DNA of 64,000 bases from contig JANUBW010000001.1 in the NCBI GenBank assembly GCA_024809215.1, forward strand, positions 2,398,841 through 2,462,840, read 5' to 3'. This DNA comes from Niastella sp. OAS944. Lineage in GTDB: Bacteria > Bacteroidota > Bacteroidia > Chitinophagales > Chitinophagaceae. A program made the position numbers and the translations under genes. Positions 32,101 through 42,500 of the stretch are shown piece by piece (positions within the stretch are counted from its first letter, which is position 1; each line of letters starts with the position of its first letter). The notes under the pieces are model-generated. The model made no database searches, had not been told where the DNA came from, and saw nothing but the letters and a program-made list of their open reading frames with translations.

Positions 32101-35100
32101 TAAGTAATTGTTCGTTCATTATCGACTATTGCAATTGCATCCGGCGTTTGTTGTACCTGGCGCTCTACCATTTGCTGTAGCACATCGCCCGAAAACTCAT
32201 CAGCGTTAAGCGAATTGAAATCATACAACAACTGATGCTTCTCACTTGCCGGCAAATAATCAATTTCGCCGATCAGCTGTTCAGGCTTTTCAATTACCCC
32301 AAGCAGAATATTGTTGAAATAAGTGGCAAACCTTTGTGCGGTAGCATGAGTGAAAATGGAAGCGCTGTATTCCAGGTTGCAATCGAGGGTTGTTTCATTA
32401 TCCCAGCACACCAGGTTCAGGTCCATCTTCGACTTGTTCGCCGAATAGGGATAAGGTGTTCGTTTAATAGTCTGGAAGTTCATATGTTTTACGTCCAGGT
32501 TCTGGTAAACAAACATCACATCAAAAAGCGGATTACGGCTTGGGTCTTTATCAATTGAAAGCTGTTCGAGCATATCCTCGTAAGGATATTCCTGGTTTTC
32601 CAACGATGCGATCACATGTTCTTTAACTTCCTGGAAAAATTCGCTGACCGGTTTTCCTTTTTGGGGAAAATTGCGCAACGGCAATGTATTTACAAAAATT
32701 CCGATAATCGGGTCAAGGTCGGGATGACGCCTTGCTGCCACGGGTGTTCCTACAACTATGTCATCCTGGCCCGAGAGCTTTGAAAGGAAGATATTGAAAA
32801 CTGATAATAATAAATTATGAACTGTAAGATTGTGTTGTGCACAGGTATTACGAATAGCCTTGGTAAGTTCTTTATCAAGTGTGAAATTGATCACCCCCCC
32901 TTCAAAATTGGAAACCATTGGTCGGGCATAATCAGCAGGCAGGTTTAACAAAGGAATAGACGATGCAAATAATTTCTTCCAGTAAAGGGCTTGTGTTTTT
33001 AACCGCTGTGTCTGCTTTTCATGTTCCTGCCATTCCGCGTAATCTTTATACTGAATAGTTAAGGTGTTCAATTCACGGCCTTCGTACAATTCTATGAGAT
33101 CATGGTACAGGATCTCCGTTGAAATACCATCTGAAACAATATGATGCCGGTCAAGGATCAGTGCATGCCGGTTGGTTCCCAGCTTCACAATCCCTACTCT
33201 TAAAAAAGGCGGGTTTAAAAAATCGTAAGGAAGACTGAAGTTCCTGATCAGTTCGGGAAGTTCTTCTTCCGTTGATTCGAACAGGTTAACCTGAAAGTCT
33301 ACATGCGATTTCACCTGCTGCACAGGCCCGTTTTCCGTCATGATGATAGCAGTGCGGTATACTTCATGCCTGTCAATGATCTTTCTGAAGGCATCTTCCA
33401 TTCTATTGATGTTGAGCGGCCCTTCAATAATGTCAACATGCGTTTCATTATAACCTGTACCCGATTCATCGAATTCACGAAGGAAGAACAGGCGTCTTTG
33501 TTCGGAGGAGAGTGAATAGTGATCTTTTTCCGAAACAGTGGGTATGGGTTGAAATGCTTTCTTTTCCTTTTGCCGGCTCAATTGCTCCAGCGCACGAACG
33601 GTACGGTTATTAAAAAATTCTCCCAGCGGAATTATTGTATCCAGTATTTTTCTGGCACGGGAAAGCATGATCACTGCTTTGAGCGAATCGCCGCCCAGTT
33701 CCGAGAAATCATCTTCTACACCAATACCTGAAAACCCGGTGATCTCCTCCCATAATGTCACCAATTTCTTTTCTATATCGTTTACCGGCGCCACATATTC
33801 GTTTGAGACAGCAGGCCTGTTAGCAGCTGTTGCAATACCAGCAACAGGTTTGATGGCTGCCGGATTTTCATTTTTAAATAAAACCCAATTGTCTAATCGC
33901 TTCAACAGGTTCCCGGCAGATATAGCTACCTGCCCTTCCTGCAACGCATAATGTAAGATTCGCCGTAATGTTTCAATTCCTTCTGTTTGCGTAATGTTCA
34001 ATTGAACCGCTTCCCCACTTATCTTAATCCCCGTCATTTCATTTTCCCAACCCTTCCAATCGGCCCAGTTCAAACTGATCCAGGGTAGTCCTTTCGCAGC
34101 AAGCAATCCGCAAAGCGAATCCAGGAATTGATTGGCGGCAGCATAGGCAGCCAGGCCAATACCGCCCAATAAAGGCGACAATGAAGAGGTCATCAAAACA
34201 AAATCGCATGACCTTTTACTGAAGATCTTATATATTGTAAGCGCGCCGTATATTTTAGGGCGGCAATGTGTTTCAAAATTTTCCGCATTCATTTCGCCGA
34301 TGGTTTGAAAATCGGCGGCACGAATAATGCCCGCTGCATGAAAAACACCATGAATGGTTCCAAACTTTTTTTCGGCAATTTCAACAGCGTTCTCCATTTC
34401 CTCTATATCGGCAATATCTGCAGCGATAGTTATAAAGCTGGCCCCGCGTTCCTGCAACTCCTGCAATCCTTTTATTCGTTTTGCAAGCAAACCATCTGCT
34501 TCATTGTTTAAATAAGTTTGCCATGTTGAAGGGTCAGGCACACTGGTCCTGCTTATCAATATTAAATTAGCCTGGTACTCTTCGTGCAGAAAACGGGCAA
34601 TCGACATCCCGATATTACCAAGACCGCCGGTAATAAAATAAGTTCCGTTCTTCCTCAATCCCTTAACTTTTGCAGGAGTGGCATCTAATGCCAATGGTGC
34701 AAAATCCTGCATCCAACGGTAATGCCCACGCCAGGCAATCACTTCACCAGTGCCTTGCGATAGCAGATCGTTTACAATTCCGGGCCGCATTCCCCCTGCC
34801 AGGCCTTCTTCGTCCAGGTCAATCATTTTACAACGGATACCCGGATATTCCTGCGGTATAACTTTCATCAGGCTCAGTACCGGCGATTTTCCAGGCTCTA
34901 CCCTTTCCTGCCCCGTTACTTCAAATAAATGATCAGTAACAACGGTTATTGTCAACGCATCTGACAAACCGGTTGTTTTTCCCAGTTCCCTGATGCTATG
35001 CATCAAACTATAAAAACCATCTTCCTGCTGTTGTCTTATTGTTTCTATGTTCAGGAAGTCATTTGTGCTTTTACCAAGCGTCCAGCCATGTACCAGTCTC

Positions 35101-38081
35101 GACAGGGTTATTCCCCGCTGCGCTAAATGCTGAAACAAAAGACTGTAATCACCGGCATTAACGGGATTGATGATATATGTTCCCGGTTCAGGTTGCTGAA
35201 ATGAATTCCCTTTCGTTACGGTAATAATATCTGATGTATGTAACCGGCATACATTTGTTATTGTATTGTCATTATCAAAAACCAGCAAATAATTTTTAAC
35301 TGATCCTTCCTCATTTTTGAGGACAGTAGTTCTTTTCCAGGATGGAACATAAAACCATTTGGAAATATCCTTGTCTTTATTAACGCCACGGCCATTACCA
35401 TTACTTTCATCACGCGGCGTCAGCTTAATCGTATGATATGTATTTTCAAATGGGTAGGTTGGCAGGGAGATCTTTCTCCTGTTTTCACCTGCATAAAAAT
35501 GTTTCCAGTTTATTGTATAGCCGAGCGTCGATAGCTGGCCTATTTTCTGAAGTAAAAAATCGCTATCGTGCTTTTTTCCGGTTGCATTCCTAACTGTACT
35601 TATCACTTTTGCCTTTCTATCCTGGGGCAACAGGCGTTGCAGCAATACACTCAGATCATTTCCGGGACCCACTTCCACAACTACTGCCTGTGAAATAGCT
35701 GCTACCTTCTGCAGGTCATCGCCAAACAAAACCGTTTGTGATAAATGCCTGCACCAATACAATGAAGATGTTGCGTCGGCCGCACTGATCCAGTCACCCG
35801 TAACATTAGAAAGAAAAGGGATGCCGGGTTCCTGTAACGTAAGTGTATCGAGATAGTTCTTAAATTCATCGAGTACCGGAGCTACCAATGGGCTATGAAT
35901 AGCTTTTGAAGATGGTATAATGAACGACAACAGCCGTTTCTCTTTTAAGGTTTCTGTAAAAGATTCAATAGCTGATTTGTTACCTGTAACAATGCAGGTA
36001 GGGCCGTTATCGATAGCAATATAGATACCTTGGCGCAATAAGGGCTTTACTTCGGCGGCAGGGAGTGGTACGCTTAGTAACATGCCTGCAGGAAGCGAAT
36101 CAATCAGCTTGCCTCTTTTGATGAGCACATGCAAGGCCTGTTCCAAAGTAAATACACCAGCCAGGCAGGCTGCTGCCAATTCACCAAGACTGTAACCAAC
36201 AAGATAGTCAGGCTTCAGTCCCCAATGGATGAGCAGGCGTGATAAAGAATATTCAAAAACAAAAAGTGCAGTTTGTGTAAGCTGGAAATTATTTTCATTC
36301 GCTGTTACATTGCCTTCCTGTGCAGAAGGATACAGCCATTCTCTTACCTGGTAAAAACCTGCATTTTCAAGTATATTAAGGCAACGGTTTACTTCGTCAC
36401 GGAAGTAAGGGATCTGCCGATACAGGTTGGCGCCCATGTTACGATATTGAGCACCGATGCCGGGTAACATAAATAAAAGTGGCCCTGTAGAAGCGGTTAT
36501 TGTATTCGTTTGTACACCCCTCTCGTGCGGATTTAAAAGTTGCTGCACCGCATTGTCAATACTATTGCAAACAAAACTTCTGCGATAGTCAAAAGATGTA
36601 TTACGACCGGTATTAAGGGTATAAGAAATATCTGCTAAAGAGGCAGCAGGATCTGCACCAAGATACTGCGCAAGATTTGCTGTCATTTGTTCCAATGCAC
36701 CTGCTGTTTTTGCAGAAAGCGTAAGGAGAAAATGATCTTTATCTGTTTCAGCTTCCACAACAGGAGCGGGCGCTTCTTCCAGCACCAGGTGTACATTGGT
36801 ACCACCAATGCCAAATGAACTTACACCCGCACGCAACAAAGAATTGTCGTTATTTTTCCAGGGAACAAGTTTCGTGTTCACATAAAACCGGTTACCGGGC
36901 GATGAGAATACCGGGATCGGCTGCTCGCAATGCAAACTTGGCGGAATGCATTTTTCTTTCAGCATCAGTATCGTTTTAATGATGCCGGCCATACCTGCAG
37001 CCGTATTCAAATGACCGAAATTGGATTTTACGCTACCAACCGGGCACCTGAAATCATTGGGCGTTTTGCTGAATGCAATATTCAATGCTTCTATTTCAAT
37101 TTGATCGCCGATTGGCGTAGCGCTGCCATGCGTTTCAATATAACTGATGGCATCTGCATCTATTGATGCCAGTTGGTGCGCCATGGCAATAGCTTCGGAT
37201 TGTCCTTTTACCCCGGGAGCAGTATAACCAATCTTCTCAGATCCATCATTATTGATACCTATCCCACGGATCACTGCATGGATAGTATTATTTTCTTCCA
37301 ATGCATCTTCAAGGCGTTTTAATACGATCATTCCAATGCCGTCACTAAAAACAGAACCTGTAGCCTGCTGGTCGAAAGACCGGGTATGACCGTCTTTAGA
37401 CATGATCATGCCTGGCTCATAAAAATAACCAGCCTGTACCGGCAGCGATAAAGAAACTGCGCCAACCAAAGCGGTATCACATTTACCTGTGAGCAAAGCC
37501 TGGCAAGCCATTTCTACAGCTACCAATGAGGTGGAACATGCTGTGTACAGCGTAACGCTGGGACCTGTAAGGTTTAATAAGTAAGAAATACGTGTACTCA
37601 AAAAATCTTTATCATTCATCAACATTGTTGCAAACCCATCTGAAAAAAGCTTTACGCCCGAAGATGAATGGTTTTGCCAGTCTAGGTTGGGCGAAGCGCC
37701 CAAATAAACGCCTACCACTTCCGAATCGGCGCCTGGTTCAATACCTGCATCTTCCAACGCTTCATAAGCAGTGGTGCAGCACAATCTTATCTGTGGATCC
37801 AGTTTATCAGCTTCTTTCGGCGTAAATCCAAAAAAAGCCGAGTCAAAGAATTCTGCTCCATCAATGATCCCTTTTGCTTTTACATAAGAATCATTGTTGA
37901 ACTTTTCAGCAGAAATTCCGGATGCGGTCAATTCTTCTTCGGAAAAGTAGCGGACAGATTCCACTCCATTAACAAGGTTCTTCCAGAATTCGCCGGTGTT
38001 CTTTGCTCCCGGGAACCTGGCCGACATTCCTGTTATGGCAATTTCAAGACCGGTCCAATTATGTTGTTGTTCTTTCGTCAT
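29106..38081 (-). CDS. PKS/NRPS hybrid: KS-AT-KR-ACP-C-A(Pro-like)-T-C
   Basis: A 2991-residue hybrid. The PKS half has a ketosynthase with Cys182 (TACSTS), an acyltransferase with GYSLGE and an IHSPL region compatible with malonyl, a ketoreductase with the GGLGNIG cofactor loop and TSSLSPL/YAAAN catalytic segments, and an ACP with Ser1466 (GGDS). With KR but no DH, the added ketide should keep a beta-hydroxyl. The NRPS half has C1 (HHIVSDG), an A domain, T with Ser2508 (GGHS) and C2 (HHIIWDD). The hand-read code DVSFQAHVVK shares seven of ten positions with the proline code DVQLIAHVVK, so Pro or a Pro-like residue is a tentative call. It may create the 3-hydroxyacyl group that starts the lipopeptide. 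It lies 17 bases upstream of nothing but its own train and 48 bases ahead of the next NRPS. Confidence 0.93.
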   Translation of the reverse strand: MTKEQQHNWTGLEIAITGMSARFPGAKNTGEFWKNLVNGVESVRYFSEEELTASGISAEKFNNDSYVKAKGIIDGAEFFDSAFFGFTPKEADKLDPQIRLCCTTAYEALEDAGIEPGADSEVVGVYLGASPNLDWQNHSSSGVKLFSDGFATMLMNDKDFLSTRISYLLNLTGPSVTLYTACSTSLVAVEMACQALLTGKCDTALVGAVSLSLPVQAGYFYEPGMIMSKDGHTRSFDQQATGSVFSDGIGMIVLKRLEDALEENNTIHAVIRGIGINNDGSEKIGYTAPGVKGQSEAIAMAHQLASIDADAISYIETHGSATPIGDQIEIEALNIAFSKTPNDFRCPVGSVKSNFGHLNTAAGMAGIIKTILMLKEKCIPPSLHCEQPIPVFSSPGNRFYVNTKLVPWKNNDNSLLRAGVSSFGIGGTNVHLVLEEAPAPVVEAETDKDHFLLTLSAKTAGALEQMTANLAQYLGADPAASLADISYTLNTGRNTSFDYRRSFVCNSIDNAVQQLLNPHERGVQTNTITASTGPLLFMLPGIGAQYRNMGANLYRQIPYFRDEVNRCLNILENAGFYQVREWLYPSAQEGNVTANENNFQLTQTALFVFEYSLSRLLIHWGLKPDYLVGYSLGELAAACLAGVFTLEQALHVLIKRGKLIDSLPAGMLLSVPLPAAEVKPLLRQGIYIAIDNGPTCIVTGNKSAIESFTETLKEKRLLSFIIPSSKAIHSPLVAPVLDEFKNYLDTLTLQEPGIPFLSNVTGDWISAADATSSLYWCRHLSQTVLFGDDLQKVAAISQAVVVEVGPGNDLSVLLQRLLPQDRKAKVISTVRNATGKKHDSDFLLQKIGQLSTLGYTINWKHFYAGENRRKISLPTYPFENTYHTIKLTPRDESNGNGRGVNKDKDISKWFYVPSWKRTTVLKNEEGSVKNYLLVFDNDNTITNVCRLHTSDIITVTKGNSFQQPEPGTYIINPVNAGDYSLLFQHLAQRGITLSRLVHGWTLGKSTNDFLNIETIRQQQEDGFYSLMHSIRELGKTTGLSDALTITVVTDHLFEVTGQERVEPGKSPVLSLMKVIPQEYPGIRCKMIDLDEEGLAGGMRPGIVNDLLSQGTGEVIAWRGHYRWMQDFAPLALDATPAKVKGLRKNGTYFITGGLGNIGMSIARFLHEEYQANLILISRTSVPDPSTWQTYLNNEADGLLAKRIKGLQELQERGASFITIAADIADIEEMENAVEIAEKKFGTIHGVFHAAGIIRAADFQTIGEMNAENFETHCRPKIYGALTIYKIFSKRSCDFVLMTSSLSPLLGGIGLAAYAAANQFLDSLCGLLAAKGLPWISLNWADWKGWENEMTGIKISGEAVQLNITQTEGIETLRRILHYALQEGQVAISAGNLLKRLDNWVLFKNENPAAIKPVAGIATAANRPAVSNEYVAPVNDIEKKLVTLWEEITGFSGIGVEDDFSELGGDSLKAVIMLSRARKILDTIIPLGEFFNNRTVRALEQLSRQKEKKAFQPIPTVSEKDHYSLSSEQRRLFFLREFDESGTGYNETHVDIIEGPLNINRMEDAFRKIIDRHEVYRTAIIMTENGPVQQVKSHVDFQVNLFESTEEELPELIRNFSLPYDFLNPPFLRVGIVKLGTNRHALILDRHHIVSDGISTEILYHDLIELYEGRELNTLTIQYKDYAEWQEHEKQTQRLKTQALYWKKLFASSIPLLNLPADYARPMVSNFEGGVINFTLDKELTKAIRNTCAQHNLTVHNLLLSVFNIFLSKLSGQDDIVVGTPVAARRHPDLDPIIGIFVNTLPLRNFPQKGKPVSEFFQEVKEHVIASLENQEYPYEDMLEQLSIDKDPSRNPLFDVMFVYQNLDVKHMNFQTIKRTPYPYSANKSKMDLNLVCWDNETTLDCNLEYSASIFTHATAQRFATYFNNILLGVIEKPEQLIGEIDYLPASEKHQLLYDFNSLNADEFSGDVLQQMVERQVQQTPDAIAIVDNERTITYRELNHLSNQLAHRLRKMSVRPDDLVALFTGRSAQMVIGMLGILKAGGAYLPIDVNLPSSRIEYIITDSCIRLLLCDNSTLEAANELPSQFTVFNADEATLAEEDDTDLPLVNKPSDLVYAIYTSGSTGNPKGILLEHKNAVNLVQHCIHHAELDYKKVLQFSTVSFDVSFSEIFYTLCSGGTLHLIDEATRKNITGMLELIGKHQISTVFLPMSLLHVLFSDPAYAEAVPDCIKHIQTAGEQVTVSEGLRKYLQRNKVYLHNHYGPAETHVVTTLALSPEEEIPTLPSIGYPIINTPVYIVDSENRLVPIGVTGELCAGGAQVGRGYLGKEELTKEKFLQNPFKENDRIYKTGDLAKWRPDGSIEFLGRADRQVKIRGYRVELGEVEQALVALDGIKQAVVDLHQHTTGDKYLCAYLVTDTQADHPAIRRSLTEKLPDYMIPSQFFFLDSIPVTPHGKIDRSALPAQDAMVMKVLDKPANEVEQSLLRTWSQLLHRDEEAIGTTDNFFEAGGHSLKAMQLLMRIQNEFKVRISLPDFFKKPTIQSLAESIRQRPGTIWNGIVPTQEKEFYPATSAQKRLYFLWRLNPKGIEYNITSVYRVEGGLDIKQLNKAISELINRHEILRTRFEVKGNDIVQKVAPALPFAVELINTNAAEPVHEYMRAFIRPFDLHTPQLFRIGVIQKNENSCVLLIDFHHIIWDDVSFGIFASELKSLYENAKLSVPALQFRDYACWQQTEEFSQWMVRQEQYWLKEFTQHLPPVTLPLDHARQKVRNYEGDAVDHLFDDETVALLKKYLAKEGATTYAFLLTVFNIVLSKLTNQYDITIGSPVSGRREAVLASMPGMFVNTIALRNFPKPNQPFTTFLYEVMHRMQQAFDNQEYPLEQLVNKLKIQSKPGHNPLFDIMIEFNYEQENNLQLNKLTITPLPGNRLVSKFDLTLLGHECNGELRLEMRYASKLFSQETILRFMQSVVAITEQVLANHEILLSEINLAAVAVC

Positions 38082-38098
38082 TGTGGTAGGAGTGATGA

Positions 38099-39505
38099 CT
38101 ATTTATTTAAATACCCGATCTTTTCGAGCCGCTGAATAATAAATTGATTTCCGGGGTTCATGTCAAGCGCCCTCACATAATTTTGTACAGCGCTCTCCTT
38201 TTTTCCCAATCTTTCATACGCTTGTGCCAGACCACTAAAGGTCCACCAGTAACTCGCATTGGAAGCAATGCTGAGCTCGAAAATATGAGCCGCTTCATCA
38301 GCCTTGCGTTTCTTGTTTAGTAGTTTAAAAGCTAGGTCATGCAAATGCGATTCATGGAAATCATATTGTTCCGGGCAATTATTTTTCAAATAATGATATT
38401 CATCTATAGCATGATGAATGCCCTTTTCGAGTATAGTACGTCCCATGGGAAAATAGATAGGCATCTTAGGTTCTGGCAATTCCTGTCCGAGTAGTTTTAA
38501 GATCACCGGCAGGCCGATGTGTTCTGCAGAAAGTGTGTCAGAATTACAGCTTGCAATAACTGCCAGATTTTTTTCAGGCGCCATGATAAGGAAACTTCTA
38601 AAACCAGGTTCGCCGCCTGATGATACCAACAGGGTATGTCCATGTCGTATTGCCTTCTTCCATGCCAGGCACATATAGGTATCCGTTTCAGTAGTAACTG
38701 CCGGTTGCATCATTAGTGAATGTGTTTCACTGCTCACTATCTGGTTGCCGTTGAAAGTTCCGCCGTTCAAATTCATGGTGATCCAGTTCATTAGATCTGT
38801 CATGGAAGCGTACAATGTAGAACTGGGGGCATGAATTCTGTTATAGGGATAAACATCACGCTTTGCATTCTTGAAATTCCGGTCGAGCTGATGCGGCCAG
38901 GCCAGCAATTCCTTTTTTATTTCACCATAGATAAAAGTACTGTCTGCCATGTTCATAGGCATAAACAGGTTTTCTTTCATGTAGGTTTCGAAGATCGTTC
39001 CTGAAGTAACATGGATAACATCTGCCAGAATATTATAAGCTCTATTGCTGTAATGATAAATTTTACCTGGCTCTCCCAGCAGGGCAATATCCCCAAGACT
39101 CTCTACATATCTCCTCGCTGCAGCTTCATCGGTTTGGGGCGAATCCCAGTCAAAACTTTCTACATCGGGTATACAGGAAGTATGGGAAACGATTTGTCCG
39201 ATAGTAATATCCCGGTACCGCGGATCTTTCATTTTGAAATAAGGAAGATAGGTCACCACCTTTTCGTCGAGACTGATCTTCTTCTGTTCTACCAACTGCA
39301 TAATTGCCGTTGCAACAAAAGCTTTGGCTAACGATCCCTGTTGAAAGACCGTATTTGCAGAAACAGGAATTTTACTGTCAATGCTTTGGAAACCGAAGCC
39401 TTTCTGGTATTTCACCTCACCATTCTCCATGATTCCCACAGCCAATCCGGGCAATTGAAAGGCTTTAACAGTTTTTTCTATAAAAATTTCAATTTCTTCT
39501 AACAT
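38099..39505 (-). CDS. cytosolic beta-lactamase-fold serine hydrolase with C-terminal TPR-like tail
   Basis: A 468-residue beta-lactamase-related serine hydrolase with no signal peptide (N-terminus MLEEIEIFIEKTVKAF). The catalytic SxxK is Ser58-Leu-Ala-Lys61, the second motif is YSN in IYHYSNRAYN, and the third region is SSGGEPG. A TPR-like tail follows, ending with LAQAYERLGKKESAVQNY and a second short helix pair. It is encoded between two NRPS genes, 17 and 64 bases away. Stand-alone PBP-type thioesterases such as SurE of surugamide belong to this fold and release or cyclise peptides from TE-less NRPS lines. As no NRPS here has a TE, this protein is the best candidate for release. Hydrolysis of an amide or ester in tailoring or immunity is the main alternative. 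Confidence 0.88.
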   Translation of the reverse strand: MLEEIEIFIEKTVKAFQLPGLAVGIMENGEVKYQKGFGFQSIDSKIPVSANTVFQQGSLAKAFVATAIMQLVEQKKISLDEKVVTYLPYFKMKDPRYRDITIGQIVSHTSCIPDVESFDWDSPQTDEAAARRYVESLGDIALLGEPGKIYHYSNRAYNILADVIHVTSGTIFETYMKENLFMPMNMADSTFIYGEIKKELLAWPHQLDRNFKNAKRDVYPYNRIHAPSSTLYASMTDLMNWITMNLNGGTFNGNQIVSSETHSLMMQPAVTTETDTYMCLAWKKAIRHGHTLLVSSGGEPGFRSFLIMAPEKNLAVIASCNSDTLSAEHIGLPVILKLLGQELPEPKMPIYFPMGRTILEKGIHHAIDEYHYLKNNCPEQYDFHESHLHDLAFKLLNKKRKADEAAHIFELSIASNASYWWTFSGLAQAYERLGKKESAVQNYVRALDMNPGNQFIIQRLEKIGYLNK

Positions 39506-39569
39506 TATATGAGTTTAAATAGTTAATGAAGATTACTCTTGTTCAAAACCTGTTATCATTTACCGGCTT

Positions 39570-42500
39570 TTATTCCGCTACTATTTCCTTTTCCAGTTGC
39601 CCGATGTCGATCTTTCCAATCTGTACGTGATCGTCGTTAATTATCTGCTGAAGAATGCTCTCGTAGTATACGGCGAAATTTTCTATGGTTTCCCGCGTAA
39701 ATAATTTTGTACAATATTCAAAACGGAACTGGATCTCCTCATCCGTTTCATAGGCACGTAATAAAAGATCAAAGAGTGCTACTGTATTGTTGTTGATCTG
39801 TTTTATAAATGTTGCTGATTCTGAAATTTTTATTTGTGATTGCGTCACCTGTTGAAAAGCGAACCACACATCAAACAACGCATTTCTTCCCGGTTCGGTA
39901 GTTGGTTGCAATTTCTCTTTCAGTTCTCTGTACTGGAAGTCCTGGTTTTCAAATGCAGCAATAACATCTTCGTTCAGTTGCTTAAGGAAAGAAGAAAAAC
40001 CTGAAGGGGAATTTATTTTGCTTCGTAACGCCAGTTCGCCTACAAACAGGCCCATTATATCGGCGGCAGCAGGATGACTTCTGCCTGATGCCGGAATACC
40101 TACCACAATATCTTCAGAACCTGATAGCTTATGAAGCAATACATAATAACAGGCCAGTAAAACAGTGAAAAGTGTAACTTCTTTTTTTCGTGCAAAGGCC
40201 GCCAGTGCCCTTACCTGATCTTTATTATAGTAAAATTTATAAATGGCCCCGCTATAATTTTTTTCGGCCGGGCGATCATGATCAAGCGGCAATAGTAAAG
40301 GTGGAGCAGGATCATTGAAACGCCTAAGCCAGTATTGTTCCTGCTTTTTACGCGCCTGTTGCTGAGGTATTTCCTGTTGCCATTCTGCAAAATCTTTGTA
40401 ATGCAGGGCAACAGGTTGCAATTGTTTCTGTTGCAATAAACCGATGAGCTCGCGTTCCAGTATCCTTCCTGAAAGGGCATCTATAATAATATGATGTATA
40501 TCTATCACCAGTACCTGTTTAACAGGGCTTACTTCAAGCAGCGACACCCTCATGAGCGGCGCTGTTTGCAGGTTGAAAGGTTGTATGCACGAACGTATGT
40601 CGGCCTGCAACGTTTCCGGGATGCATTTCCTGTAATGAATTTTGAACGGTACACGGGTATGTACAACCTGCCGTGGATTTCCATTAACGAGGTGAAAAGA
40701 GGTTCGCAATACCTCATGCCTGCTAATGAGCTGAACAAATACGGATTCAAGGAATGCAGGCTCAAGATGGCCATCTATTTCAATAATATTGGGCATATTG
40801 AAATTTGTATCGGTACGGCCATTACATTCCCTGAAGATCCTTGCCTGGCCATAGCTAAGCGTATAATCTTCCTGCATAGGGGCTGCAACAAGCCGGTTTT
40901 CCTGGCCGGTTTTCTCTTTTTTGAAATATTCAATGCATCCAACAATAGTAGGTTGTTTCAGAAATGCCTCCAGTGGTAACCTGTGGTTGAATGTTTCCAG
41001 GATCTTGGAAAGCAATTGCAATACCTGGATAGAATTACCCTCGAGAAAGAAAAAATTGTCGGTTATACCAATCGCCCGTTTATTAATATTTAATATTTGC
41101 GCCCATATTTCCACCAGCATCTCTTCCTGGTGATCACGTGCCGCTACCGCTGCATACTGTACCTGCGCAAAGGGATCGGGCAGCGCGTTCACATCTGTTT
41201 TTCCATTAGGTGTAAGTGGAATGTTTTCAAGGAAAATAAAATAATGCGGAGCCATGTAGGGCGGCAGCAGGCTGGCCATATAATCATGCAGCATTTCCAT
41301 GCTGGCCTGCTTTTCACCGGTATAATACACCACAAGAATGGGTTCATCGTTCTTATCTTTCCTTACTACAACTACGGCCTCTTTTACTGCAGGATGTTTT
41401 AAGATAGTTTTCTCAATTTCACCCGGTTCAATTCTTATACCCCGGATCTTTACCTGCCTGTCTTTTCGACCAAGTACTAACAGATTTCCATCGGCAAGCC
41501 ATTTACCTGTATCGCCTGTTTGATAAATGGTTGTTGAAATTCCTGTTGCAGTATTCCTGTATGAAATAAATTTCTCCTTATTTGCTTTTTTATCATTGTA
41601 ATAACCATGGGTCATAAATGGTGTGTTGATATAAACATCACCTGTTTCATCAATGCCGCATGGCATCATATTATCATTCAAAATAAGGATCTCTGTATTG
41701 CTGATAGGCCGGCCGGCCGGTATCGCTTTGCGGGCGGTATCTTCCGGCTGAATAAAATAATGGGTTTTAACAAGCGTAGTTTCGGTTGTGCCATACAGGT
41801 TTACCAGCTTTACAGCAGCCCCCATTTTGTTATACCATTTTTCAAGAATCGGTATTTGCAACGCTTCGCCCGAAAGCAATACATATTTTAATGACTGGTA
41901 ATTTTCTGCCGAGATGCCGTCGTTGTTAATAAGCTTAAAAAAACTGGGAACACAATGAATAAGGTTGATCTTATTTTTATCGATCCATTTCGTGAGGTCG
42001 GCTTCATACACATTTTTATCTATTTCCTCCATGATACATATAGTACCGCCTGCCAATAAAGGAACAAAAATATCACGCAGGCAGGCATCAAAACCTGTAT
42101 TGATGAACTGGCTAACTTTCCAGGTATGATCGACTTTCAAAGTATCGATCTCCCAGTTAATGAAATGCAGCAGACTTTCATTTTTTCCCAGAACAGCTTT
42201 TGGCTCGCCTGTTGACCCCGAAGTAAAATAAACATAAAGGGGGTCTGCAGGCATAATTGAGTCGGAAACAGGTGGTATTACTTTGCGTTCTTTACCCATT
42301 CTGTTCACCAGGTAAAAAGAAAGGTGAGAAAACAACTCATTATCATATACCTGTGACCAGATGGTATCGTCTGTAATAATATATTTCAGGTCAAGCGATT
42401 TTATCATCGCCTGTAATCGTGACGCAGGCAGTTTGGGATCCAGCGGAACAAAAACGCAGCGTGATCTTAAAACACCTATTACCGATGCAATAAAATTTTT

